A stretch of DNA of 64,000 nucleotides from Methylibium sp035762065 (GTDB taxonomy: Bacteria; Pseudomonadota; Gammaproteobacteria; Burkholderiales; Burkholderiaceae_C), in the NCBI RefSeq assembly GCF_035762065.1, contig NZ_DASTPW010000053.1, forward strand, positions 1 through 64,000, read 5' to 3'. The notes beneath the pieces were generated by a model that saw only the letters and a program-made list of their open reading frames with translations, was not told the DNA's origin and made no database searches. The translations under genes were made by a program, and so were the position numbers. Shown here in pieces: positions 46,580-55,600 of the stretch (position 1 is its first letter; every line of letters starts with the position of its first letter).

Positions 46580-47314
46580 TCAGGACTTGCCGCCGCTCGC
46601 GCCCAGCTGCTTTTCCAGCTGGGTGGCGTTGAGCATCCCCGGGATCCGCGTGCCGTCCTCGAAGACGATGGCCGGCGTGCCGTTGACACGGTGCTTGCGG
46701 CTCAGCTCCAGGTTGCGCTCGACCGGCGAGGTCTTGCAGGCACCGATCAGCTTCGGCGGCGCCGTGCCCTCGACCATCCAGGCGCGCCAGGCGGCGGCCG
46801 GGTCCTTCGCGCACCAGATCGCCTCCGACTTCTGCGGCGAGTCGCCGCCCAGGATCGGCAGCAGGAAGGTGTAGACCGTCAGGTCCTTGACGTTCGTCAG
46901 CTCGCGCTCGAAGCGCTTGCAGTAGCCGCAGTTCGGATCGGCGAACACGGCGATCCTGCGGGCGCCGCTGCCCGTCTTCCAGACCAGCGCGTCCTTCAGC
47001 GGCAGCGACGCGAAGTCGATCGCCGACAGCTTGTTGACCCGCTCCTCGGTCAGGTTGCGACGCGACTTCAGGTCGATGATCTCGCCGCGCACGAGGTAGC
47101 CGCCCTCGGCGTCGGTGTAGAAGACGTCGCTGCCGATGCGCACCTCGAACAGCCCGGGCAGCGGCGACCGGTTCACCTCGTCGATCTTCGGCATGCCGGC
47201 CAGGTGCGCGCCGAGCGCCTTGCGGATCGCGGCCTCCTGCGGCAGCTGGGCGAGCGCGGCGGCGGACGCGGCGATGAGCGTGGCCACGAGGGCGAGGCGT
47301 CTTGGGGCGGGCAT
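46580..47314 (-). CDS. dsbC: Thiol:disulfide interchange protein DsbC
   Basis: 244 residues. Periplasmic disulfide isomerase. A signal peptide (LALVATLIAASAAALAQ) is followed by the N-terminal dimerisation domain (SPLPGLFEVRIGSDVFYTDA) and a thioredoxin-like catalytic domain with VFADPNCGYCKRFE, giving a CGYC active site, and a cis-Pro region at HRVNGTPAIVFEDG. Length and motifs agree with DsbC/DsbG. The downstream hairpin separates it from the DUF4148 gene; 42 bases separate it from the UbiH-family gene upstream, so they may be co-transcribed. Confidence 0.95.
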   Translation of the reverse strand: MPAPRRLALVATLIAASAAALAQLPQEAAIRKALGAHLAGMPKIDEVNRSPLPGLFEVRIGSDVFYTDAEGGYLVRGEIIDLKSRRNLTEERVNKLSAIDFASLPLKDALVWKTGSGARRIAVFADPNCGYCKRFERELTNVKDLTVYTFLLPILGGDSPQKSEAIWCAKDPAAAWRAWMVEGTAPPKLIGACKTSPVERNLELSRKHRVNGTPAIVFEDGTRIPGMLNATQLEKQLGASGGKS

Positions 47315-47356
47315 GGAGGTCCTTCGTGTGGATCGACGGCGCGCGGGCCGCCGTGG

Positions 47357-48499
47357 TCAGCCCTGCAGCGCGCGCTGCCCGAGCCAGCGCTTCAGCGGCG
47401 CGAGGCGATCGACCAGACCCAGGCCGCGGTTGCGCAGTTCCCTGCTCCAGGGATCGGCGCGGCCGAACAGCAGCTGCAGGCCGTCGGTCAGGCCGCCCAT
47501 CGCGGCCGTCGCGGCGCGGCGGCGGCGCGCGTAGCGCTCGAGCAGGCGCGGGTCGGCGATCGAGCGCCAGGGTTCGTCGCGCGCGCGCTCGGCCAGCACC
47601 TCGTCGAGCGCGCGCACGTCGGCGAACCCGAGGTTCAGGCCCTGGCCGGCGAGCGGATGCACGCTGTGCGCGGCGTCGCCGAGCAGCAGCCAGGCCTGGC
47701 CGTTCGCCCGGCCGTGCCAGCGCTCGGCGGTCGCGATGCGCAGGGGCCACGAAGCGCGCGCGCTCGCCAGCGTCAGGCGGCCCGCGGCCGCGCCGGTGGC
47801 CTCTTCGAGCGCCTGCTCGAACGCGGCCGGCGTCGATGCGAGCAGCGCTTCGGCGCGCGCGCGCGGCAGCGACCACACGAGGCTGTAGCCGCCCGCCGCA
47901 TCCGCCGGCGCGGCGGTCGGCAGCAGCGCGAGCACGTCGGGCGCGCGGAACCACTGCCACGCGATGCCGGCGTGCGGCCGGTCGCAGCCCAGGCGCGCGG
48001 CGATGGCCGTCTGGCCGTAGTCGTGGCCGGGCATCTCGACACCGAGCGCGTCGCGCCGCGTCGAGTCGCGGCCCTCGCACAGCGCGACCAGCGCCGCGGG
48101 CGCTTCGTCCTTCACGCGGCTGACCGCCGGCGCGAAGCGCAGCGCGTCGTCGAGCGCCGCTTCGAGCGCTTGGGCATCGACGATCGACGCGAGCTCGCGC
48201 ACGCGCTGCTGCCAGGCGGAAAAGCGCAGCGTGCCGCCGTCGTCGCCCTGCACGCGCATCTCGGCCACCGGCGTCACCGCGCCGGCGCGCGCCAGCAGCG
48301 CCTCCCCCACCTTCAGCGTCCGCAGCAGGCGCATCGACGCGGCATTGAGGGCGAAGCTGCGCGGGTCTTCGGCGGCCGCGTCGCGCTCGCGTTCCACGAG
48401 CGCGACGCGCAGTCCCCGATGCGCCAGCACCAGCGCGAGCGTGCGGCCCACCGGCCCGCCGCCGCGCACGCACACATCGAACGAAGGCCGTCGGTTCAT
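47357..48499 (-). CDS. UbiH/UbiF/VisC-family FAD-dependent hydroxylase
   Basis: 380 residues. Class A flavoprotein monooxygenase, probably for a ring hydroxylation in ubiquinone synthesis. The N-terminal FDVCVRGGGPVGRTLALVLA is the dinucleotide-binding loop, with Arg-rather-than-Gly changes after the first strand. LLLGDAAHSVHPLAGQGLNL is the second FAD motif and is diagnostic of the family. The DG motif region is less clear. The ATG at 48499 was chosen from a frame that opens at 48565 because it gives the expected N-terminus. Which position on the ring is hydroxylated cannot be assigned. Confidence 0.87.
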   Translation of the reverse strand: MNRRPSFDVCVRGGGPVGRTLALVLAHRGLRVALVERERDAAAEDPRSFALNAASMRLLRTLKVGEALLARAGAVTPVAEMRVQGDDGGTLRFSAWQQRVRELASIVDAQALEAALDDALRFAPAVSRVKDEAPAALVALCEGRDSTRRDALGVEMPGHDYGQTAIAARLGCDRPHAGIAWQWFRAPDVLALLPTAAPADAAGGYSLVWSLPRARAEALLASTPAAFEQALEEATGAAAGRLTLASARASWPLRIATAERWHGRANGQAWLLLGDAAHSVHPLAGQGLNLGFADVRALDEVLAERARDEPWRSIADPRLLERYARRRRAATAAMGGLTDGLQLLFGRADPWSRELRNRGLGLVDRLAPLKRWLGQRALQG

Positions 48500-48612
48500 C
48501 GCGGTCGATTCTAGGAAGCGGGCGCTCCGTGCCGCCTGCGCTTCCCCTGCGCAGCGGTGCGGCATGAGCGGCTCGGCACAATCGCCAGCCCCTCAGCGAC
48601 CGGGTTCCCACG

Positions 48613-51102
48613 ATGCCCCTCTGGCTGCGCCGCCTGCTGATCGCCCTGGCCGTGCTTGTCGTGCTGTTCGCGGCCGCGGCCACCTACCTGGCGGCGACCT
48701 TCGACGCCAACCGCTACAAGGGCACGCTGATCGACTGGGTGCGCGAGCACCGGCAGCGCACGCTGAAGATCGACGGGCCGATCTCGCTGAGCGTCTTCCC
48801 GCGCCTGGGCCTGAGCCTCGCGGACGTGAGCCTCTCCGAGCACCGCCGCGCCGACGAATTCGCCTCGCTGCGATCGGCGACGCTGTCGGTGCGGCTTCTG
48901 CCGCTGCTGCGCAAGCAGCTGGTGGTCGACCGCGTTGCGGCGCAAGGCGTGCGCGTGGTCTACAGCCGCGACGCCAACGGCGTGCGCAACATCGACGACC
49001 TGCTCGCGCCCGGCCCCGCCGCCACGACGGACGCCGCCAGCGCGCCCGCGTCGGGCGCGCCGAGCTTCGACGTGAGCGGCATCCAGCTCGAAGACCTGCA
49101 GGCGACGGTGAAGGACGCGATCCTCGGCATCGACGGCCGCTTCGCCGTCGCGCGGCTCGAGACCGGCCGGCTCGCCGACGGCGCGCGCTCGCCGGTCAAG
49201 CTGCAGGCGCAGGCCACGCTCGCGCAGCCGAAGCTCGACGCGAGCGTCGATCTCGAAGCCCGGCTGCGGCTGCGGCTGCCCGCCGGCGCGGCGGCCAGCA
49301 TCGAACTGGCCGACGCGAAGCTTGCGTTGAAGGGCCAGGGCTTCGAGGTGAAGGCCCTCGACGCGCGGCTGGCCGGCACGCTCGGCTACGACGGTGCGAG
49401 CGGCGCGTGGTCGGCCGACGGCCTCGCGCTGACGCTTTCCGGCCAGCGCCTCGGCATCGCCTTGAAAGACAGCCGCGTGGCGGTGAAGAGCCTGCGCTTC
49501 GACCCGCCGAAGCGCGCCTTGAAGCTCGATGCGCTCGACGTGAAGCTCGCGGGCTCACGCGGCGCCGCCGCACCCTTCGAAGCCACGCTCGCCTGGCCGC
49601 AACTCGGCGTCGAAGGCGACCGGCTGCAAGGCGCGGCGCTTGCCGGCTCCGCCGCGCTGCAGGGCGCGCAGGCGGTGAAGCTGACGTTCGCGTCGCAGCC
49701 CCCTTCGGGCAGCTTCGAGAGCATCAAGCTGCCGGGGCTCAAGCTCACCGTCGGCGGCAGCAGCGCGGGCCGCGCGGTCGAAGGCCAGCTCGGCGCCGAC
49801 CTGACGATCGCGCCGACGCCGTTCGCGCTCGCGATCGATGCCCTGGCGGCGCAGCTGCGCTTCACCGATCCGTCGATCCCGCCGGTCGCGCTGGTGGTGC
49901 GCGGCCAGGCGCGGGCGAGCGCGAAGGACGCGAGCGCGACGCTCGCCGGCAGCATCAACGAGCAGAAGTTCGACGCGAAGCTGCGCGCCGATCTCGGCCG
50001 CCCGCTGCCCTTCGTCGATGCGCAGGCGCGCTTCGACGCGCTCGACCTGACGCGCTTCGTCGCGCCGGCGAAGGCCGGCGGCGAAGCGAAGCCCGCCGCC
50101 GCGCCGCAGCCGGCCGCAGCCGCCGATCGGCCGGTCGACCTGTCGGCGCTGAAGGCCGCCGACGCCCGGCTCGCGCTGCGCGCCGGCTCGCTCGTCTACC
50201 CGCCCTACCGCATCGCCGACGCCACGCTCGATGCGAGCATCGCGGGCGGCAGGCTCGAGCTGAGCCGGCTCGCCGGCCGCGCCTGGAACGGCAGCTTCAC
50301 CGCGAGCGCCCGCGCCGAAGCGGCCGCCGCGCCGAAGGACCAGCGGCTCGCCGTCAAGCTCGACGCGAACGGCGTGGACATCGCGCAGCTGCTCGGCGAC
50401 GTCGCGCAGTTCCGCAAGCTCGAAGGCCGCGGCCGCGTGAGCGCCGACCTCGCGACGCGCGGCGGCTCGGTGCTCGCGCTGAAGCAGGCGCTCGGCGGCC
50501 GCGCCGCGATGCAGCTGACCGACGGCGCGGTGCGCGGCGTGAACCTGGCGAAGACCCTGCGTCAATGGCGCGGCGCGGTGTCGCTGAACAAGGACGCGGT
50601 GCAGGCGTCGAGCGCCGACGAGAAGACCGACTTCTCCGAGATCGCCGCCAGCTTCGACATCGATCGCGGCATCGCGCGCAGCAAGGACCTGGTCGCGAAG
50701 AGCCCCTTCCTGCGCGTCGGAGGCGTGGGCGCGATCGACCTCGTGCAAGGCCGCATCGACTACACCGCGCGCGCCACCGTCACCGGCACGCCCGAAGGCC
50801 AGGGCGGCGCCGACCTCGAAGCGTTGAAGGGCGTGACGGTGCCGGTGCAGCTGGTCGGGCCCTTCGAGCAGGTGGACTACAAGGTCCAGTGGTCGGCGGT
50901 CGGCGCGCAGGTGCTTGCCGGCGCCGCGCGCGGCGCCTTCGGCGACAAGGTCAAGGGCGCCGTCAACGACAGGCTGGGCGGCCTGCTCGGCACGCCGGAC
51001 GCGCCGGCCAGCGGTGCGTCGGCGCCGGGCGAGGGCAGGCCGCTCGAAGAGGCCGCGAAGCAGCGCGCGAAGGACGAGCTGAAGAAGCTGTTCGGCCGCT
51101 GA
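48613..51102 (+). CDS. AsmA-family envelope protein
   Basis: 829 residues. One N-terminal transmembrane helix (LLIALAVLVVLFAAAATYLA) anchors a long periplasmic beta-rich bridge-like domain. ATFDANRYKGTLIDWVRE and ISLSVFPRLGLSLADVSLS are the AsmA N-terminal signatures; GFEVKALDARLAGTLGYD and repeated strand pairs fill the centre. The C-terminal part carries LTDGAVRGVNLAKTLRQW, and VPVQLVGPFEQVDYKVQWSA is the usual end of the AsmA C-terminal domain. AsmA-like proteins are thought to move or organise phospholipids between membranes. It is divergent from the UbiH-family gene and convergent with the diguanylate cyclase gene after 15 bases. Confidence 0.93.
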   Translation: MPLWLRRLLIALAVLVVLFAAAATYLAATFDANRYKGTLIDWVREHRQRTLKIDGPISLSVFPRLGLSLADVSLSEHRRADEFASLRSATLSVRLLPLLRKQLVVDRVAAQGVRVVYSRDANGVRNIDDLLAPGPAATTDAASAPASGAPSFDVSGIQLEDLQATVKDAILGIDGRFAVARLETGRLADGARSPVKLQAQATLAQPKLDASVDLEARLRLRLPAGAAASIELADAKLALKGQGFEVKALDARLAGTLGYDGASGAWSADGLALTLSGQRLGIALKDSRVAVKSLRFDPPKRALKLDALDVKLAGSRGAAAPFEATLAWPQLGVEGDRLQGAALAGSAALQGAQAVKLTFASQPPSGSFESIKLPGLKLTVGGSSAGRAVEGQLGADLTIAPTPFALAIDALAAQLRFTDPSIPPVALVVRGQARASAKDASATLAGSINEQKFDAKLRADLGRPLPFVDAQARFDALDLTRFVAPAKAGGEAKPAAAPQPAAAADRPVDLSALKAADARLALRAGSLVYPPYRIADATLDASIAGGRLELSRLAGRAWNGSFTASARAEAAAAPKDQRLAVKLDANGVDIAQLLGDVAQFRKLEGRGRVSADLATRGGSVLALKQALGGRAAMQLTDGAVRGVNLAKTLRQWRGAVSLNKDAVQASSADEKTDFSEIAASFDIDRGIARSKDLVAKSPFLRVGGVGAIDLVQGRIDYTARATVTGTPEGQGGADLEALKGVTVPVQLVGPFEQVDYKVQWSAVGAQVLAGAARGAFGDKVKGAVNDRLGGLLGTPDAPASGASAPGEGRPLEEAAKQRAKDELKKLFGR

Positions 51103-51117
51103 GCGCCGCCTCCGCGG

Positions 51118-52650
51118 TCAGGCCGCGGCCCGCCGCTCCGGCAGCCGCGCCTGCGCCTCCTGCACCCGGTTGCGCCCGCCGCGCTTGGCCTCGTACAGCG
51201 CCTCGTCGGCGTGGCGCAGCAGGTCCGACAGGCCCTCGCGCGCATCCGGCCGGGCGCGCCAGCACAGGCCGAGGCTCGCGGTCACGACCAGGTCGGCACC
51301 TTCGTGGATGCCGCGGCCGGCCTGCGACTCGATCGCCGCGCGCACCCGCTCGGCGAAGGCCAGCGCGCCGGCGCGGTCGGTGCCTTCGATCAGCGCGCAG
51401 AACTCCTCGCCGCCGTAGCGCGCCACCACGTCGACCTGCCGCAGCGCCGAGGAGAACGCGTCGGCCACCCGCTTGAGCACCTGGTCGCCCAGCGCGTGGC
51501 CGTACTTGTCGTTGAAGGACTTGAAGTGATCGACGTCGAGCATCAGCACCGCCACCGCACCGCCCTGCTCGGTGCAACGCGCGAGCGCCTGGCCGGCGCG
51601 CTCGAAGTAGGCGCGGCGGTTCAGCAGGCCGGTGAGGGCATCGCGCATCGCCATCGTCATCAGCTCCTGGTTCTGCGCTTCGATGCGTTCGCGCGAGCGC
51701 TCCAGGTCGGCCAGTGCCAGGCGCAGCTCCTCGTTGGCGCGCTCGGTCGCGCTCAGGTCGTCGATGGTCGTGAGGCAGCCGCGCACGCGGCCCTGCGGGT
51801 CGGTGATCGCGCGGCAGTTCATCAGCGCCGGCTTGCGCTGCCCCGGCGGGCCGACCTGCACCCGCACGCCGCGCACCGGCTCGTCGCCCTGCAGCACGCG
51901 GCGCCAGGGCGGCACGCCGGCGGCGGCGTCCCAACTGATGCCGGCGGCCTCGGCGAAGCCGCGGCCGTGCATCGTCGCGGCCTGCGCGCCGGCCAGCTCG
52001 CGCAGCGAGGCGTTGGCGAGCACGATGCGCTCGCGCTGGTCGAGCAGCGCGACGCCCTCGGTCATGCCGTCGAAGGCGTCGCGCAGCCGCTCCGGCACCA
52101 CCGTCATCGGGTTCAGGTGCAGCAGCACGCGGCGCAGGTAGAGGTAGACCAGCGCCGTCGCGGCCACCGGCAGCCCGAGCGCCAGCCACAGCATCGGATC
52201 GCGCAGCCAGCCGGCCAGCGTGCTCGGCAGCACCGACTCGAACTCGAACTCGGCGCGGCCCCAGGGGCCGTGGTTCGACGGGATCGCGACGACCACCCGG
52301 GTCGCGGTCGAGCGCTCGCTCGTGTGCTCGCCCCAGTTCGCCGCGTGCGGGCCGCTGCTCACCACCAGCGTGCCGCCGGCGGCTTCGCGGACCGCGGCCG
52401 ACAGCAGCCGCGGCTCGCGCGCGCGCATCGCGTCGAAGGCCGCCTGCGCACGGGCCGGCTCCTTCGCGCTCAGCGCCTCGGCGGCCTGCAGCGTCGCCAC
52501 TTCGGCGAGCCGCGCGTGCAGGCGATCGGCGTCGCGCTGCCGGTCGGGCAGCACGCCGAAGGCCAGGTCGACCAGGATCAACAGCGTCGCGCCCAGCGCC
52601 ACCAGGCCGGCGGCCAGGCGCAGGGTCGGACTCGGGGCGTGCATCACCAT
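51118..52650 (-). CDS. Membrane diguanylate cyclase with periplasmic sensor and PAS domain
   Basis: 510 residues. Makes c-di-GMP from two GTP. An N-terminal transmembrane helix (LAAGLVALGATLLILVDLAF) and a second one near residue 165 (LWLALGLPVAATALVYLYL) enclose a periplasmic domain of about 110 residues. A PAS domain follows (FDGMTEGVALLDQRERIVLA), then the GGDEF domain: DALTGLLNRRAYFERAG, LMLDVDHFKSFNDKYGHALG and RYGGEEFCAL with an RQVD inhibitory site five residues before the GGEEF motif, as in PleD. The catalytic residues are intact. The ATG at 52650 overlaps the stop of the giant surface-protein gene by seven bases (a second ATG at 52644 overlaps by one), so translation is coupled. Confidence 0.93.
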   Translation of the reverse strand: MVMHAPSPTLRLAAGLVALGATLLILVDLAFGVLPDRQRDADRLHARLAEVATLQAAEALSAKEPARAQAAFDAMRAREPRLLSAAVREAAGGTLVVSSGPHAANWGEHTSERSTATRVVVAIPSNHGPWGRAEFEFESVLPSTLAGWLRDPMLWLALGLPVAATALVYLYLRRVLLHLNPMTVVPERLRDAFDGMTEGVALLDQRERIVLANASLRELAGAQAATMHGRGFAEAAGISWDAAAGVPPWRRVLQGDEPVRGVRVQVGPPGQRKPALMNCRAITDPQGRVRGCLTTIDDLSATERANEELRLALADLERSRERIEAQNQELMTMAMRDALTGLLNRRAYFERAGQALARCTEQGGAVAVLMLDVDHFKSFNDKYGHALGDQVLKRVADAFSSALRQVDVVARYGGEEFCALIEGTDRAGALAFAERVRAAIESQAGRGIHEGADLVVTASLGLCWRARPDAREGLSDLLRHADEALYEAKRGGRNRVQEAQARLPERRAAA

Positions 52651-55600
52651 CGCGTGTTCCTCCGGCGCGGCGCATCGCCGCGGGCTTGTTCGAGCAGTTC
52701 GCGCGAGGCCTGCTCGTCCTGGTCGGTTTCCTGGCGCTGGGGCGCGGCGGGCTGCGCCGGGGCGGCCGAGCCGGGCGCGTCGGCGTCGTCCTCGTCGGGC
52801 GCGGGCAGGATCGGCATCGGATCGAGATGCCGCCACACCGGCACGTGCGCGAGCACCGCGGCCAGCAGCCCGGCCAGCCGCAACGACCACCACACCAGGC
52901 CGGCGCCGAGCAGCACCGCCGAGGTCTGGGCGGGCGAGATCTCCACGTGCAGTCGCTCCGTCGCGCCCTCCTCGGCGCTCTGCCGCTGCAGCAGCGCGAG
53001 CAGGTCGATCGACGACGCGGCGCTGCGCAACGGGCCGGCCGCGGCGTCGACGCCGAGCGGCGTCGCCGAGGCAGCGAGCGGGACGCCGATCTCCAGGCTG
53101 GCCAGCTCGAAGACGATCGGCCCGAAGCCCGGCGCGGCCGCCGCGGCCGCGAAGCCCCGGGCGCCGAAGAAGCCGATGCCCGCCGATGCAGCCGTGCCCG
53201 ACGGTTCCAGCCGCCGCTCGACCGCCTCGGCCGACGCCATGGCGGCCATCGGCCGCAGGCCGGCATCGGGTACCGACGCGACCCGGTCCGCGCCCTCGGC
53301 CTCGCCCGGCGGAACGGCGCCCGCCTCGCCTGCGCCGGCCGGCGCAGGGCCGTCAGCGGCGGGCGCGGGCGCGGGCGCGGGTGCCGGGCCGCCGCCCGAC
53401 GACGGCGCCGGGCTGCCCGCGACTGGCGCGGGCGCGGGGGGCGCGGCCGGCAAGGGCATCGGCTCGGGTGGCGGCAGCACCGAGGGTGCCGGTGCCGGCG
53501 CCGGCGCGGGAGCAGGCGCCGGAGCAGGCGCCGGAGCAGGCGCCGCCGCGAAGCCGAGCGTGTAGACCGCCGGATCGCCGGCCAGCCGCAGCGACAGCGT
53601 CGGCGTGGCCGTCGTGCCGTCGGCGACGAAGCTCACCGCGCCGGCTTGCAGCTGCGCCAGGCTGAAGCTCGACACCGGCCGGCCATCGACGACCACCGAC
53701 CCGCCGGTGGTGCCGCTCACCTGCAGCGCCACGGCCGCGGCCGGCGTGTCGACGTCGCTCGCGGCGAGCTGCGGCGCGCCGAGCCGGACGCCGCCGGTGG
53801 CGTCCAGCAGGCCGTTGCCGCCGACCTCGACCCGCGTCGCGTCGTCGACCGCGCGCACGTCGAAGCTGAGCGTCGCGAGGTTCGAGTCGAGCTGGCCGTC
53901 GCCGACCGCGAAGCGCAGGCTCGCGAGGCCGCTGCCGTTCGCGTCGGCCGCGGGCGTGTAGACGAGGCGGCCGGCCTGCAGGTCGGCGAGCGCGATGCGC
54001 TGGCCGGGCAGGACCGCGGCGCCGTCGAGCGTCAGCGCGCCGGACGCCGGCAGGCGATCGATCGACACCTCGGCCAGCGCAGCGCCGGCGTCCGGGTCGG
54101 CGAAGGGCAGCGAGCTCGCGAGGATCGCCAGCGGCGTGTCCTCGTCGAGGCTCAGCGCGCGATCGACGGCGCTCGGCGCTTCGTTGACGTCGAGCACCGT
54201 GACCGCGAGCGCGCGCGTGCTGGCCGCGCCCCAGGCGTCGGTGACGCGCACCTGCAGCTCGTAGACGTTGTCGGCGTCGGCGTCCTGCGGCGTCTCGCGG
54301 TCGGGCGGCGCGACGAGGCTCAGCACGCCGGTCGCCGCATCGATCGTGAAGCGCGCCGCGTCGGCGCCGCCGACGATCGCGAAACGCGTCGCGTCGCCTT
54401 CCGCGTCGGTGGCCGCGACGGTCGCGACCGCCGTCTGGTTCTCGCTCGCGCCGAAGACCGCGGGGCCGCCGAACGCGGCCGCGCTGTTGCCGCGCGCGAC
54501 GCGGTTGGCGGAGAACTCCGAGGTCGCGCCGAAGCTCGCGGCGCCGAACTGCACGGTCGCGGTCGAGCTGATCACCTCGCCCGCGGCGAAGGCCGAGCCG
54601 GCCAGCGTCGCCGCGAAGTCCGCCGAGCCGGAGGCGTCGGTGGTGACCACCGCGCTGCCCAGCCAGCGGGCGCCCTGGCCGTGGCCACTCGGGTGGCCGC
54701 TCGGCGAGGCGAAGAACTCGATGCGGTAGCTGGTGTTCGCCGCCGAGTCGAGCCGACCTTCGATGAGCGCCGAGCCGCCGAGCACGATCGCCTGAGTCAG
54801 CGTCGGATGGTTCTGCAAGCCGTTCGGTCCGGCGTCGGCGTCGAGCGGGTCGTTGGCGGTCACGCCGTCGAAGGGCCCAAGGTCGATGCCGAGCCCGCCG
54901 TTGTCGCGGATGCGGTTGCCGAGCAGTGCGTTGCCGGCGCTCGCCGCATCGGCCACGACGATGCCGTGGCCGTTGTTGGCGATCAGGTTGGCCGCCGCGG
55001 CGCTCGTGCCGCCGACGAGGTTGCCGTTGGCGCCCAGGTGCAGGTAGACGCCGGCCGTGCCGTTGGCGAAGTTGCGGGTGCCGGTCGCGTCGGTGCCGAT
55101 CCAGTTGCCCTGCACCAGGCTGGCGCTGGCGCCGGCGTTCAGCTCGACCCCCGCGAAGGTGCTGCCGCCGATCACGTTGCCGGCGCCGGCCGCCGTGCCG
55201 CCGACGGTGTTGCCGGCCGCGCCGCCGCCGACCCACACGCCCTGCGCGCCGTTGCCGAGCGTCGCGGTACCGGCCGCGGTGATGCCGATCCAGTTGCCCT
55301 GCACGAGGTTGCCGGTGGTGCCGCTGCCCGTGACGTAGATCCCGTTGTCGTTGTTGCCGGCCACGAGATTGCGCGCCGCCGCGCCGGTGCCGCCGATGCG
55401 GTTGCCGCTGGCGCCGCCGGCGATCACGACGCCCTGGAACAGGTTGCCGCGGTCGAGGCTGCCGCCGGCGTCGGTGCCGATGTAGTTGCCCTCGACCACG
55501 TTGCCGGTCGCGCCGCTGCCGGTCAGCACGATGCCGTTGGCGTTGCCGGCGAACACGTTGCGCGCGCCGGGCGCGGTGCCTCCCACCGTGTGGCCGGCGC

